Below are positions 9,058 through 17,805 of a stretch of DNA of 64,000 nt, piece by piece. How positions within the stretch are numbered: the first letter of the stretch is position 1; each line of letters opens with the position of its first letter. The notes beneath the pieces are model-generated. The model was not told the origin of the DNA. It worked only from the letters and a program-made list of their open reading frames with translations, and made no database searches. Location: assembly GCF_000724605.1 (NCBI RefSeq), contig NZ_CP008802.1, positions 1 through 64,000 of the forward strand, in the 5' to 3' direction. The translations under genes were made by a program, and so were the position numbers. The stretch comes from Actinotignum schaalii. GTDB taxonomy: Bacteria > Actinomycetota > Actinomycetes > Actinomycetales > Actinomycetaceae.

Positions 9058-10092
9058 ATGAAGCTCCGTACATGTCTCGCAATGCTTGCCACGGGCAGTC
9101 TGTTCTTGTCCGCTTGTGGCTCGGTTGGCGGAGCGGGGAATAATTCTGGAGGGGAAGCCGGTGCTGGCTCCCCGGATAACAAGACGATGGTCACCGTTGT
9201 CAAGGTGAAGGGAATCGCTTGGTTTGATCGCATGGATGAAGGCGTCGTCGAGTGGGGTAAGGAAAACGGTTACGATACCCGCACCGAAGGTGGCGACGAT
9301 GTCAGTCCGGAGAAGCAAATCCAGGTGATCCAGGATCTGATCGCGCAGAAACCCGCCGCGATCACCGTCGTTCCGAATTCCCCCGAAGCTCTATCAGCTG
9401 TTTTGGCGCAGGCTAAGCAGCAAGGAATTAAGGTGGTCGCCCACGAAGCCACCGGAATTCAGAATGTTGATATTGACATCGAAGCCTTCGATAACGTGAG
9501 CTACGGCGAACAGATCATGGAAAATATCGGGCAATGCACCGGTGGTGAAGGCAAGTACGTTCAGTTCGTTGGCGGACTGACGGCTAAGACTCATATGGAA
9601 TGGGTTGAGGCTGCCTATAAGTACCAGCAGGAAAAGTTCCCGAATATGCAGCGCGTCGAAACTCCTATCGAGAGTACCGACAACGAAACCGCCGCATACG
9701 AAAAGGCTAAGGAAATTCTTGGTAAGTACCCGGATATCAAGGCGTTCCAGGGCTCTGCGGGCAATGACGTGCCCGGAATCGCGCGCGCGGTAGAGGAAGC
9801 TGGTCTTCAGGACAAGGTGTGCGTGATGGGAACGTCCATTCCTTCCGCTGCCTCGAAGTACCTTGCTAACGGCTCTATTGACAAGATTTTCTTCTGGGAT
9901 CCCGCTCTTGCCGGTAAGGCCCAGCTTGAAATTGCCAAGCGGCTCGCGAATGGCGAAACCATTGAAACGGGTACCGATCTGGGTATTGAGGGATATCGCT
10001 CCCTCAAGAAGCTCGAAGGGTACGACAACGTTTGGGTTGGTGATGCCTCAATTGAGGCCGATGCCGAGAAGGCTAAACAGTTCAAGTTCTAG
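9058..10092 (+). CDS. Sugar ABC transporter substrate-binding lipoprotein (LsrB/RhaS type)
   Basis: 344 aa from ATG 9058 (AGGAGG ends 5 nt upstream). A signal peptide ends in a lipobox (FLSAC), so the protein is lipid-anchored outside the membrane. The body is a periplasmic-binding-protein type 1 fold like LsrB (AI-2) and RhaS (rhamnose), for example EKQIQVIQDLIAQKPAAITVVPNSP and GSAGNDVPGIARAVEEAG. Ligand cannot be read from sequence. The linked DhaK/DhaL kinase suggests a keto-sugar. A stable hairpin follows the gene. Confidence 0.85.
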   Translation: MKLRTCLAMLATGSLFLSACGSVGGAGNNSGGEAGAGSPDNKTMVTVVKVKGIAWFDRMDEGVVEWGKENGYDTRTEGGDDVSPEKQIQVIQDLIAQKPAAITVVPNSPEALSAVLAQAKQQGIKVVAHEATGIQNVDIDIEAFDNVSYGEQIMENIGQCTGGEGKYVQFVGGLTAKTHMEWVEAAYKYQQEKFPNMQRVETPIESTDNETAAYEKAKEILGKYPDIKAFQGSAGNDVPGIARAVEEAGLQDKVCVMGTSIPSAASKYLANGSIDKIFFWDPALAGKAQLEIAKRLANGETIETGTDLGIEGYRSLKKLEGYDNVWVGDASIEADAEKAKQFKF

Positions 10093-10106
10093 AAGTTAAT
10101 CGAATT

Positions 10107-10152
10107 GGTCGCGGGCCGAAGTTTCTTCGGGAAGTTACTTCGGCCTGCGACC
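10107..10152 (+). repeat. Intercistronic hairpin behind the binding-protein gene
   Basis: A 16-nt arm (10107-10122) pairs with 10137-10152 with a single G-T wobble; the loop can itself fold as CTTC-GG-GAAG. It has no T-run and sits between the binding-protein stop and the ATPase Shine-Dalgarno. Such structures commonly protect the upstream message from 3' decay and so raise binding-protein output over the membrane subunits. Confidence 0.65.
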
Positions 10153-10170
10153 TCACTAGGAGGAGTGTAC

Positions 10171-11679
10171 GTGAACACTTCAGCTCAGTCTGATGCTTCT
10201 TATTTCTTAGAGGCAAGAGACATAGTGAAGACCTTCGACGGCGTTACTGCACTCGCCGGTGTCTCGTTGAAAGTGAAATCCGGTGAAGTACTGTGTTTGG
10301 CTGGCGAGAACGGTTGCGGTAAATCCACTCTGATTAAGGTCATTTCTGGAGTTCTCTCACCCGATAGCGGACAGATTGTTGTCGAAGGGCATTCGTACAG
10401 CAAGCTGACACCGCTCGAGGCGATGGAGTTGGGAATCCAGGTTATTTACCAAGATTTCTCGCTCTTTCCCAATCTTTCAGTTGCGGAAAACATTGTGGTA
10501 ACCCGCTCGGTATCGAAGCGTAGGAAGATCTTTAATCGGTCATCTGCTCGGGCTCGAGCCAAAGAAGTTATCGACAGCCTGAAGGTTCACCTCGATCTCG
10601 ATGCCGAAGTGGAGTCTTTATCCGTTGCGGATCGTCAGCTGACGGCAATTTGTCGAGCGCTGTGCTCGGATGCTCGGTTGCTCATCATGGATGAACCAAC
10701 CACGGCATTGACGCAACGCGAGGTGAAGAGACTCTTTGCGGTGGTGGAGAATCTGCGCTCCCAGGGCGTTGCTTTAGTCTTCGTATCGCACAAGCTCGAT
10801 GAGGTAACTCAGATCGCGTCCAGGATTTCCATTATGAGATCCGGCGAGAACGTTATCGAAAGTGCCGTTGAGGATTTCGATAACGAGAAAATCGCCGAAT
10901 ATATGACCGGTAAGACCCTCGATGTTTCCCGGCATGTGGTGACACCCAAAGAAGGCGAACCGATGCTGCGGGTTCGCGGACTGTCGTCGCCGGGCCGGCT
11001 CGCGGATATTTCCTTTGACGTGCGCGCCGGGGAGATTGTCGGTTTCACGGGCCTGCTGGGTTCCGGTCGTTCCGAGATCGCCGAAGCTCTCTTCGGCATC
11101 CTTCCCCATGACTCCGGGGAGATTTCGGTTGAGGGGAAGCCGGTCAAAATCACCTCGATTCAAGATTCCCTCAAAGCCCAGATCGGATATGTTCCTGAAG
11201 ACCGACTCACGGAGGGCCTCTTCCTAGATAAACCCATTTCCGACAATATGATCGCGGCGTCGATTGATCGCCACACATCGAAGACGGGAACTCTCCAGAA
11301 AAAAGATATTCGCGAAACAATTGGCCAATACTTCAAGTCTTTGAAGATCAAGGCTCCGAATGTCGCGGCTCCGGTTCGATCTCTTTCGGGTGGTAATGCA
11401 CAACGCGTTGTCGTAGCGAAATGGCTTGCTCGGGAGCCGAAGGTTCTTATCCTCAATGGCCCGACGGTCGGCGTGGACGTAGGGTCCAAGGCTGAGATCC
11501 TTCAGATTCTGCGCGAACAGGCCGAAAACGGAATCGCGATCATCATTATTTCCGACGACGCGCCAGAACTCGTTGCGTGCTGTAACCGCGTATTTATTAC
11601 GACGGCGGGGCGCATCAGCAGCGAGCTCGTAGGCGATGAGGTGACGGTTGAGACGATCAGAGAGCGAGTAGTCGCATGA
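10171..11679 (+). CDS. Sugar ABC transporter ATP-binding protein (RbsA/LsrA type, two ATPase domains)
   Basis: 502 aa from GTG 10171 (AGGAGG at 10158-10163); the frame could extend to 10105 but would run through the hairpin. Domain 1 has Walker A GENGCGKST and Walker B LLIMDEPTTAL. Domain 2 has a degenerate Walker A (GLLGSGRSE), signature LSGGNAQRVVVAKWL, and an unusual Walker B region, LILNGPTVGVDVG, where the DE pair is NG. One active and one degenerate site is normal for the family, but loss of DE in domain 2 goes further. It overlaps the next gene by 4 bp. Confidence 0.9.
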   Translation: MNTSAQSDASYFLEARDIVKTFDGVTALAGVSLKVKSGEVLCLAGENGCGKSTLIKVISGVLSPDSGQIVVEGHSYSKLTPLEAMELGIQVIYQDFSLFPNLSVAENIVVTRSVSKRRKIFNRSSARARAKEVIDSLKVHLDLDAEVESLSVADRQLTAICRALCSDARLLIMDEPTTALTQREVKRLFAVVENLRSQGVALVFVSHKLDEVTQIASRISIMRSGENVIESAVEDFDNEKIAEYMTGKTLDVSRHVVTPKEGEPMLRVRGLSSPGRLADISFDVRAGEIVGFTGLLGSGRSEIAEALFGILPHDSGEISVEGKPVKITSIQDSLKAQIGYVPEDRLTEGLFLDKPISDNMIAASIDRHTSKTGTLQKKDIRETIGQYFKSLKIKAPNVAAPVRSLSGGNAQRVVVAKWLAREPKVLILNGPTVGVDVGSKAEILQILREQAENGIAIIIISDDAPELVACCNRVFITTAGRISSELVGDEVTVETIRERVVA

Positions 11680-12725
11680 GAAAACAAATAACACGAGCGG
11701 GTAAAACTCCGATCTGGTCGCAGCTACGGGGCCAGAATAACGAAGGAATTCTCCTTGCTGTTCTCATCGTCCTCGTCGTCGTGATGTCAATTGTGAGTAG
11801 GGATTTCCTGCAAATCTCAACACTCTTCGCGATTATCAGGTCGTCAATTGTTCCACTCATCTTCGCGCTCGGCGTTCTGCTCGTTATTATCTCGGGCGGG
11901 ATTGACGTGTCCTTCGCGGCGATTGCGGTCTTCTCCGCCTATGCGACGGTGACCGCACAGTTAACCTTTGCGGTGGATTTCGGTTTGATTGGTTCTTTCC
12001 TCTTCGCGATGGTGCTCGGAACGTTGCTGGGGCTCATCAACGGTTACATCATCTCGAAATTCCGGCTCCCAACGCTCATCGTGACCCTAGGTACGCAGGG
12101 CATTTTCCAAGGTGTCCTCATGACCTACGTTGGCTCGCGGTATATTGCCGATCTTCCTGCGGGAATGGCAAGTGCCTCCACGGTTAACCTCGTTACCCTG
12201 CCCACCGCAAATGGCGTGGCCTTACTCCACGTCATGATTATTCCGGCGGTGGTGCTGACCTTGGCAGTTAGCTGGCTCCTGAACAGAACCATGTTCGGGC
12301 GGTTTATCTACGCCATTGGTGGTGATGAAGAATCTGCGCGGCGAGCAGGCATTAACGTCAAGAGCGTTCAGATGCGGGTGTACATGATCGTTGGTGTGAT
12401 GGCCGCGATCGGGGGCGTTATCTACATGGTTATGGGGCGCTCCGCCAGCCCGAAGGAACTCATCGGCGGTGAGCTCGATATTATCGCCGCTGTGGTGCTG
12501 GGCGGCGCGTCGATCTTTGGTGGATACGGATCGGTCAAGGGCACCGTTCTCGGCGTGCTGCTAGTGCAGCTCATCAATAACTCCCTCATCCTCGTGGGCG
12601 TTCCAAGCGCGTGGCAGCGTGCGGCAGTCGGTGTACTCCTCATCGTGGGCGTCAGCATCCAGGCCATCTCCGCTAAACGCGCGCGGAAACAGGTTGGTGT
12701 TCTTCCGGAAGAGACAGTGAAATGA
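11676..12725 (+). CDS. Sugar ABC transporter permease 1
   Basis: 349 aa, hydrophobic throughout, BPD_transp_2 family (RbsC/LsrC type). Family marks include VIISGGIDVSFAAIAVFSAY, IISKFRLPTLIVTLGTQG and VLGGASIFGGYGSVKGT. ATGA overlaps join it to both neighbours. It forms one half of the membrane channel together with the following gene. Confidence 0.9.
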   Translation: MRKQITRAGKTPIWSQLRGQNNEGILLAVLIVLVVVMSIVSRDFLQISTLFAIIRSSIVPLIFALGVLLVIISGGIDVSFAAIAVFSAYATVTAQLTFAVDFGLIGSFLFAMVLGTLLGLINGYIISKFRLPTLIVTLGTQGIFQGVLMTYVGSRYIADLPAGMASASTVNLVTLPTANGVALLHVMIIPAVVLTLAVSWLLNRTMFGRFIYAIGGDEESARRAGINVKSVQMRVYMIVGVMAAIGGVIYMVMGRSASPKELIGGELDIIAAVVLGGASIFGGYGSVKGTVLGVLLVQLINNSLILVGVPSAWQRAAVGVLLIVGVSIQAISAKRARKQVGVLPEETVK

Positions 12726-13792
12726 TGACAGAAGTAAAAGATCCGACGAATAAGCTTTCGTCGCTCAATGAAAAGATCGACCGGTCAACAAAGAGATTTC
12801 ACTCGACGTTCCGTATGAACCGATCTACCACCCAGATGTCGTTGCTATTGGTGGGAACTTTTGTGGTGTTTGCTATCGCGAACCCGGAAACGTTCCTTTC
12901 CATGGTGAACGTCCAGAATATGGCTCTTGCCGTTCCTGAAATTGGGTTGCTCTCCATTGCAATGATGATTTCAATGGTGACGGGTGGAATCGACCTATCG
13001 CTAGTCTCCATCGCCAACCTCACCGCTATCACTATCTCAACGACGTTCACAGCAGTGGCGAATAGTGATCCAGCCATGGCAGAAAATCTGGGGATTCTCA
13101 TTATCCTGCTGGGAATTCTGGTTGGTGTGGCAGCTGGTGCATTCAATGGGTTCCTCATTGCGAAGATCGGAGTTACTCCGATTCTGGCAACACTGGGAAC
13201 AATGCAGATCTTCAACGGTCTGGCGGTGGTGTGGACTGGCGGTAAAACGCTGTACGGCTCACCGAGTGCCCTCACAGCTTTCGGGGTCAGCGCGGTTGCC
13301 GGCATACCTACATTGTTCTTTGTCTTCCTTGCAGTTGCCCTGGTTGTGGGATTCTTGCTCAATCGCACGCCTCTGGGCCTGCGCCTCGAATTGCAGGGTG
13401 CCAATCCGGTTGCGGCGCGTTATTCCGGAATCAAATCAAGCACATTGCTAATGCGCAGCTATGTGCTCACCGGGTTCATCGGAGCTTTAGCGGGAGTCGT
13501 TTTCATCGCGCGTAACCCAACTGCCTCAGCAGATTACGGCGCTTCATACGTCCTGCTCGTCATCGTGATCGCGGTGCTCGGTGGAACAAATCCTTCCGGT
13601 GGCTACGCCACAGTCTTCGGAGTTTTCCTGGCTGCCCTCACTCTTCAGATTGTTCGGTCTGGCTTTACTGCTATGCGCTTATCGCCATTCCAGTACGCGA
13701 TCGCTCAGGGCGTCATCCTGGTTGCTGTATTGGTCATAGACAAAATCGACTGGAGGAAAGTTTTCCGTAGATCAACCCCTAAGAAAATTTAA
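12722..13792 (+). CDS. Sugar ABC transporter permease 2
   Basis: 356 aa second BPD_transp_2 subunit. MVTGGIDLSLVSIANLTAI and AVLGGTNPSGGYATVFG match the first permease in order. A soluble N-terminal tail of about 35 residues precedes the first span. It overlaps permease 1 by 4 bp, and two ATGs stand in tandem at the start. dhaK follows after 26 bp, so the whole set is probably one transcript. Confidence 0.9.
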   Translation: MMTEVKDPTNKLSSLNEKIDRSTKRFHSTFRMNRSTTQMSLLLVGTFVVFAIANPETFLSMVNVQNMALAVPEIGLLSIAMMISMVTGGIDLSLVSIANLTAITISTTFTAVANSDPAMAENLGILIILLGILVGVAAGAFNGFLIAKIGVTPILATLGTMQIFNGLAVVWTGGKTLYGSPSALTAFGVSAVAGIPTLFFVFLAVALVVGFLLNRTPLGLRLELQGANPVAARYSGIKSSTLLMRSYVLTGFIGALAGVVFIARNPTASADYGASYVLLVIVIAVLGGTNPSGGYATVFGVFLAALTLQIVRSGFTAMRLSPFQYAIAQGVILVAVLVIDKIDWRKVFRRSTPKKI

Positions 13793-13818
13793 GTCCCCTT
13801 CCAACACAAAGGATTATC

Positions 13819-14826
13819 ATGAAAAAGATTATTAATGATCCGAATAAGTTTGTCGATGAAATGGTCGAAGGCATTCTTTTAGCTGCGCCGGAAGACCTGA
13901 AGACCCCGGGCGATGATCTGCGAATTCTCGTGCGTGCAGACGCGCCGGTTGCCGGGCAGGTAGGAATTGTTACGGGTGGCGGCTCGGGCCATCTGCCGCT
14001 TTTCAAAGGGTACGTCGGCAAGGGGCTGTGTTCGGGTGTAGCCATCGGCAACGTTTTCTCCTCCCCGTCCTCGCAGCAATGCTACGAAGCAGCGAAAGCC
14101 GTAGACGGCGGCAAAGGTGTGCTCTTCCTTTATGGAAACTACGGGGGAGACGTCTTTAACTTCGACCTTGCTACCGATTTAGCTGAGCTTGACGATATCG
14201 AGATTAAAACGGTACTCGGTCGCGATGACGTAGCTTCCCAGCCGAAGGAAAAGGCTGAAGATCGCCGCGGCGTTGCAGGAATCTTCTTCGCCTACAAGAC
14301 CGCCGGAGCCTCGGCCGAACGCGGCGATGACCTCGAGACAGTCGCCGCCATCGCGGAGAAGACGGTATCCCGGACCGCAACCATGGGTGTGGGGCTGTCT
14401 CCCACGATTCTTCCCACAACGGGTGAGCCGAGTTTCGACCTCCCCGATGGCGAGATGGAAATGGGAATCGGGATCCATGGCGAACCGGGAATTCGGCGCG
14501 AACCGCTCCGCACCGCTGACGAAATCGCCGATGAAATCCTCGAAGCTATTGTTGCGGATCTGGAGATCACAGCGGGTGATCGGGTAGCCGTCCTCGTCAA
14601 TGGCTTGGGAGCAACTCCCTTGGAGGAACTCTATGTTCTCTATCGCCGCGTGCATCAGCAGCTGACGGCCAAGGATGTTGTGATCGAACGCAAGTACATT
14701 GGCGAATACGCAACCAGTTTGGAGATGGCAGGAGCATCGATTTCGCTCCTCAAGCTCGATGATGAAATTCTCGAGCTCCTCGACGCGCCTGCACACTCGC
14801 CCTTCTTCGAACAAAAGGAACACTAA
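13819..14826 (+). CDS. dhaK: Dihydroxyacetone kinase substrate-binding subunit DhaK
   Basis: 335 aa, full DhaK length. GGGSGHLPLFKGYVGKG forms the substrate loop, and His220 in MGIGIHGEPG corresponds to E. coli His218, which binds the keto-sugar covalently as a hemiaminal. A Shine-Dalgarno AAAGGA precedes the ATG. No DhaM (phosphotransfer) gene is nearby, so the ATP-dependent mode is likely. Members with ABC importers are known to act on other keto-sugars such as erythrulose, so dihydroxyacetone itself is not assured. Confidence 0.88.
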   Translation: MKKIINDPNKFVDEMVEGILLAAPEDLKTPGDDLRILVRADAPVAGQVGIVTGGGSGHLPLFKGYVGKGLCSGVAIGNVFSSPSSQQCYEAAKAVDGGKGVLFLYGNYGGDVFNFDLATDLAELDDIEIKTVLGRDDVASQPKEKAEDRRGVAGIFFAYKTAGASAERGDDLETVAAIAEKTVSRTATMGVGLSPTILPTTGEPSFDLPDGEMEMGIGIHGEPGIRREPLRTADEIADEILEAIVADLEITAGDRVAVLVNGLGATPLEELYVLYRRVHQQLTAKDVVIERKYIGEYATSLEMAGASISLLKLDDEILELLDAPAHSPFFEQKEH

Positions 14827-15473
14827 TGAAAACTCCCGAACTAATCTCGACTATCAAAGAAGCATTGGGTTTGCTCATCAACTCCGCGGATGAATTAAGG
14901 GATCTTGATCAGCTACTAGGCGATGGCGATTTGGGTATTACGATTTCGGCCGGTGCCAATGCGGTCATTGGCGCGCTGGAATCTGCCGATCCCAATCAGA
15001 AGCCTTCGCAGGTGACGCGAACCTGCGCGAAGGCTTTCGCAAATGCGAACCCATCCACGATGGCTGCGCTCGTTGCCGGTGGGCTTCTCGCTGGATCGAA
15101 GATCTGGGGCGATAAAGAAGAGATCTCACGAACCGATGCTGAAGCATTCATGCGTGCTGCTGCGGAGAGTATCGCTCAACGCGGAAAGAGCAAGGTGGGG
15201 GACAAGACGATCCTCGATGCCATTGTTCCGGCGTGCGATGCGGTGCGTGATTGTGCGGAAGACGCGGACGCAACGGACGCAGCGATTAAAGCTGCTGCCG
15301 AGGCTGTTATCACAACCCGCGATTTGCAATCGCGCCGTGGCCGCGCGTCCTGGCTGCAGGACCGCTCAATCGGGCTTCAAGATCCGGGAGCCACCGCATT
15401 CCTGAGGCTTTTGGAAGCCTGGCGTGATGCCATTGCCGGAGAAGTTTCCGAACCCTTGGCGCGTATGCAATAA
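14826..15473 (+). CDS. dhaL: Dihydroxyacetone kinase nucleotide-binding subunit DhaL
   Basis: 215 aa. Asp28, Asp33 and Asp35 in LDQLLGDGDLGIT match the Mg-nucleotide ligands Asp30/35/37 of E. coli DhaL. GRASWLQDRSIGLQDPGA is the usual C-terminal block. It overlaps the dhaK stop by one base. With DhaK it makes a split keto-sugar kinase. Its stop codon lies in a 13-bp direct repeat (15471-15483 and 15488-15500). Confidence 0.88.
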   Translation: MKTPELISTIKEALGLLINSADELRDLDQLLGDGDLGITISAGANAVIGALESADPNQKPSQVTRTCAKAFANANPSTMAALVAGGLLAGSKIWGDKEEISRTDAEAFMRAAAESIAQRGKSKVGDKTILDAIVPACDAVRDCAEDADATDAAIKAAAEAVITTRDLQSRRGRASWLQDRSIGLQDPGATAFLRLLEAWRDAIAGEVSEPLARMQ

Positions 15474-15503
15474 GCATCGCGAGTGAGTAAGCATCGCGAG
15501 CGA

Positions 15504-15541
15504 AGTGGGGGCGGAGCGGTTATCGTTCCGCCTCCACTTTT
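15504..15541 (+). terminator. Terminator of the ABC importer-dhaKL operon
   Basis: AGTGGGGGCGGA (15504-15515) pairs with TCCGCCTCCACT (15527-15538) through one G-T wobble, followed by TTTT. It is preceded by two copies of TAAGCATCGCGAG, the first including the dhaL stop. The remaining 15542-15780 before mvk shows no gene; AAGGAG at 15767-15772 is the mvk ribosome-binding site. Confidence 0.75.
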
Positions 15542-15780
15542 CACCACTTGAGATCCGCGACTTTTCTAGCAGAAACCCATGCACTCACCGTATTTACCAC
15601 ATGAACACGGTGAAAACTCGCCGTGCGCGTAAAATCGCGGAAAACGTGGCGCGCGCTATCCTCACCGTCACGCCACCAAATTCTCGGTACCATAGGGGAA
15701 TGACCAGCGCGGAGCCGTGCCCCGCGCAGCCAGGGCAAGTACAGGTAGGCCGCTCGCGGCCGTGACAAGGAGCCGCACAG

Positions 15781-16761
15781 TTGAGCCAATCGCAATCCTT
15801 CGCGTTCGATACCCAAACCCGTATCCCCAAGGTACGCATCGGGGTCGGCCGCGCGCACGGCAAGGCGATCCTATTTGGCGAACATGCCGTGGTCTACGGC
15901 GCCCCGGCCATTTCTCTGCCCGTTCACGTGCTTCCCGTCATCGCCAACGCCACCATCACCACCGGCGAATCAACCATCAGTTCCGAACTTTATCGCGGCC
16001 CGGCCGCCACCGCCCCGGAGCGCCTGAGCCCCGTGGTCGCCGCTATTGATGCCGGCCTCGATTTCGTGGCCCCGGGCAGCTCCGCCCACGTCACCATTTA
16101 TTCCGATATTCCTTATGAGCGCGGGCTGGGTTCCTCGGCCGCGGTCGCTGCCGCGATTGTTTCGGCCATCGCCGACGCCGCAGGAGTGCGCCTCTCGCCA
16201 GCCGAGCGTTTCCTCCTCATCCAGGTAGCCGAACGGGTGGCCCACGGGCGCCCCTCCGGCATGGACGCCCACGGCGTCGTCGCCGATACTGTTATTAAAT
16301 TCCAGCGCCCGGATGTCACGCCCCTCATCGTGGCGCGCCCCCTGCACGTGGTGATCGGTGATTCCGGGGTGCCCGGCGCCACCCGGCAGGCCGTCGGTTC
16401 GGTGCGTGAGCTGCGCGAAAAGTTCCCGGCGAAAGTGGAGGCCCTGGTCGCGCGCCTGGCCGGATATGCGGCCGACGCGGAAATGCAGCTCGCAACGGGG
16501 GACTGGGCGAACATGGGGGAGAATATGTGGCGCGCCCACGCAACCCTCGCGCAGCTCGGCGTCTCCTCCCCGGAACTGGACACGATGGTAAACGCTGCTC
16601 ACGGCGCCGGGGCGCTCGGCGCGAAGATGACCGGCGGCGGGATTGGTGGGTGCGTCATCGCCCTGGCAGAGAACAGTGCTCACGCGAAAGACATCGCCGC
16701 GGCGCTGAGCGCGGCGGGCGCGGCAAACGCCTGGTCCACGTGGGTGGAGGCCAGCAAATGA
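15781..16761 (+). CDS. mvk: Mevalonate kinase
   Basis: 326 aa from TTG 15781; AAGGAG lies 8 nt upstream and no better start is present. It phosphorylates mevalonate to mevalonate 5-phosphate. GHMP motifs are visible: GRAHGKAILFGEHAVVYG at the start, the phosphate loop ERGLGSSAAVAAAIV near residue 112, and KMTGGGIGGCVIAL near the end. First gene of the isoprenoid precursor operon; it overlaps mvaD by 4 bp. Two copies of a GTRAAC-like palindrome fall in its 3' end. Confidence 0.93.
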   Translation: MSQSQSFAFDTQTRIPKVRIGVGRAHGKAILFGEHAVVYGAPAISLPVHVLPVIANATITTGESTISSELYRGPAATAPERLSPVVAAIDAGLDFVAPGSSAHVTIYSDIPYERGLGSSAAVAAAIVSAIADAAGVRLSPAERFLLIQVAERVAHGRPSGMDAHGVVADTVIKFQRPDVTPLIVARPLHVVIGDSGVPGATRQAVGSVRELREKFPAKVEALVARLAGYAADAEMQLATGDWANMGENMWRAHATLAQLGVSSPELDTMVNAAHGAGALGAKMTGGGIGGCVIALAENSAHAKDIAAALSAAGAANAWSTWVEASK

Positions 16762-17732
16762 GCACCGCGCGCGCCCACCCGAATATCGCCCTCATCAAAT
16801 ACTGGGGGAAAGCGGATGACGAGCTCATGCTTCCCGCCGCACCTTCCGTTTCCCTCACTCTCGATATTTTTCCGACGACGACGACAGCCCGCCTCGCCCC
16901 CGCCGCCCAGCGTGACCGACTCATTCTCAACGGCCAGGAAGCGAGCGAAAAGGCGCTTAGCCGGGTAGAGCGGGTGCTCGACGTTATCCGCGCACAGGCC
17001 GGGCGCAGCGAAAAACTGCTGGTCATCAGCGATAACGAAGCGCCAACCGGCGCCGGAATGGCCTCCTCGGCTTCCGGATTCGCGGCCCTGGCGCTCGCGG
17101 CCACCACCGAATACGGGATGGATGTAAACACCGCTCACCTCTCTCGCCTGGCTCGGCGCGGTTCGGGGTCGGCGTCGCGTTCGGTTATTAGCGGGGTGGC
17201 GCTCTGGCATGCCGGAACAGATGAAGAATCTTTCGCTGAAGAAATCCCGGCCCCGCCGCTGGCCATGGTCTCGGTGGTATTAAACACTGCTCACAAGAAA
17301 ATTACTTCCCGGGAAGCGATGGTCACCACCCGGGCTACCTCGCCGTACTACCGCGGCTGGGTGGAATCCACCTGCGAGATGGCCGCGCAGATGGTGGAAG
17401 CCTGCAAGGCGGGGGATATGCAGCGCATCGGCGAACTCACCGAGCTATCCGCGCTGCGTATGCACGCCCTGATTATGAGCTCCGAACCGCCGATTCATTA
17501 CCTAACGTCCGCATCCTGGCGCGTTTTTGAGCTGGCCCGCACCCTGCGCGGCGTGGGACTGGATGTGTATGCCACCGCCGATGCCGGCCCGAATGTGGTG
17601 CTCCTGACCCGCCCCGAGCTGGCCGCCGAAGTGGCACGCCACGCCGAAGCCCTCGGCAAAGTAAACATTGCTCACGCGGGGAACGGTGCTTACCTTATGG
17701 ACGAACCGGATGCCCACCGCGCGGTGTCCTAG
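16758..17732 (+). CDS. mvaD: Diphosphomevalonate decarboxylase
   Basis: 324 aa from ATG 16758, the ATGA overlap with mvk; an upstream-open frame is not homologous. It makes isopentenyl diphosphate by ATP-driven decarboxylation. HPNIALIKYWGK is the signature start, and GAGMASSASGFAALALA the phosphate loop around residue 100. Four in-frame copies of the GTRAAC-N3-GYTYAC-like motif occur in the gene. A gap of 73 bp separates it from the next kinase. Confidence 0.94.
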   Translation: MSTARAHPNIALIKYWGKADDELMLPAAPSVSLTLDIFPTTTTARLAPAAQRDRLILNGQEASEKALSRVERVLDVIRAQAGRSEKLLVISDNEAPTGAGMASSASGFAALALAATTEYGMDVNTAHLSRLARRGSGSASRSVISGVALWHAGTDEESFAEEIPAPPLAMVSVVLNTAHKKITSREAMVTTRATSPYYRGWVESTCEMAAQMVEACKAGDMQRIGELTELSALRMHALIMSSEPPIHYLTSASWRVFELARTLRGVGLDVYATADAGPNVVLLTRPELAAEVARHAEALGKVNIAHAGNGAYLMDEPDAHRAVS

Positions 17733-17805
17733 GCTGCCGGCGTGAGAGCCGCCCCGCGGTGCGTTACAGTTGCCGAAGGAACGTGGGAAGAACACGGGAG
17801 GTGTT

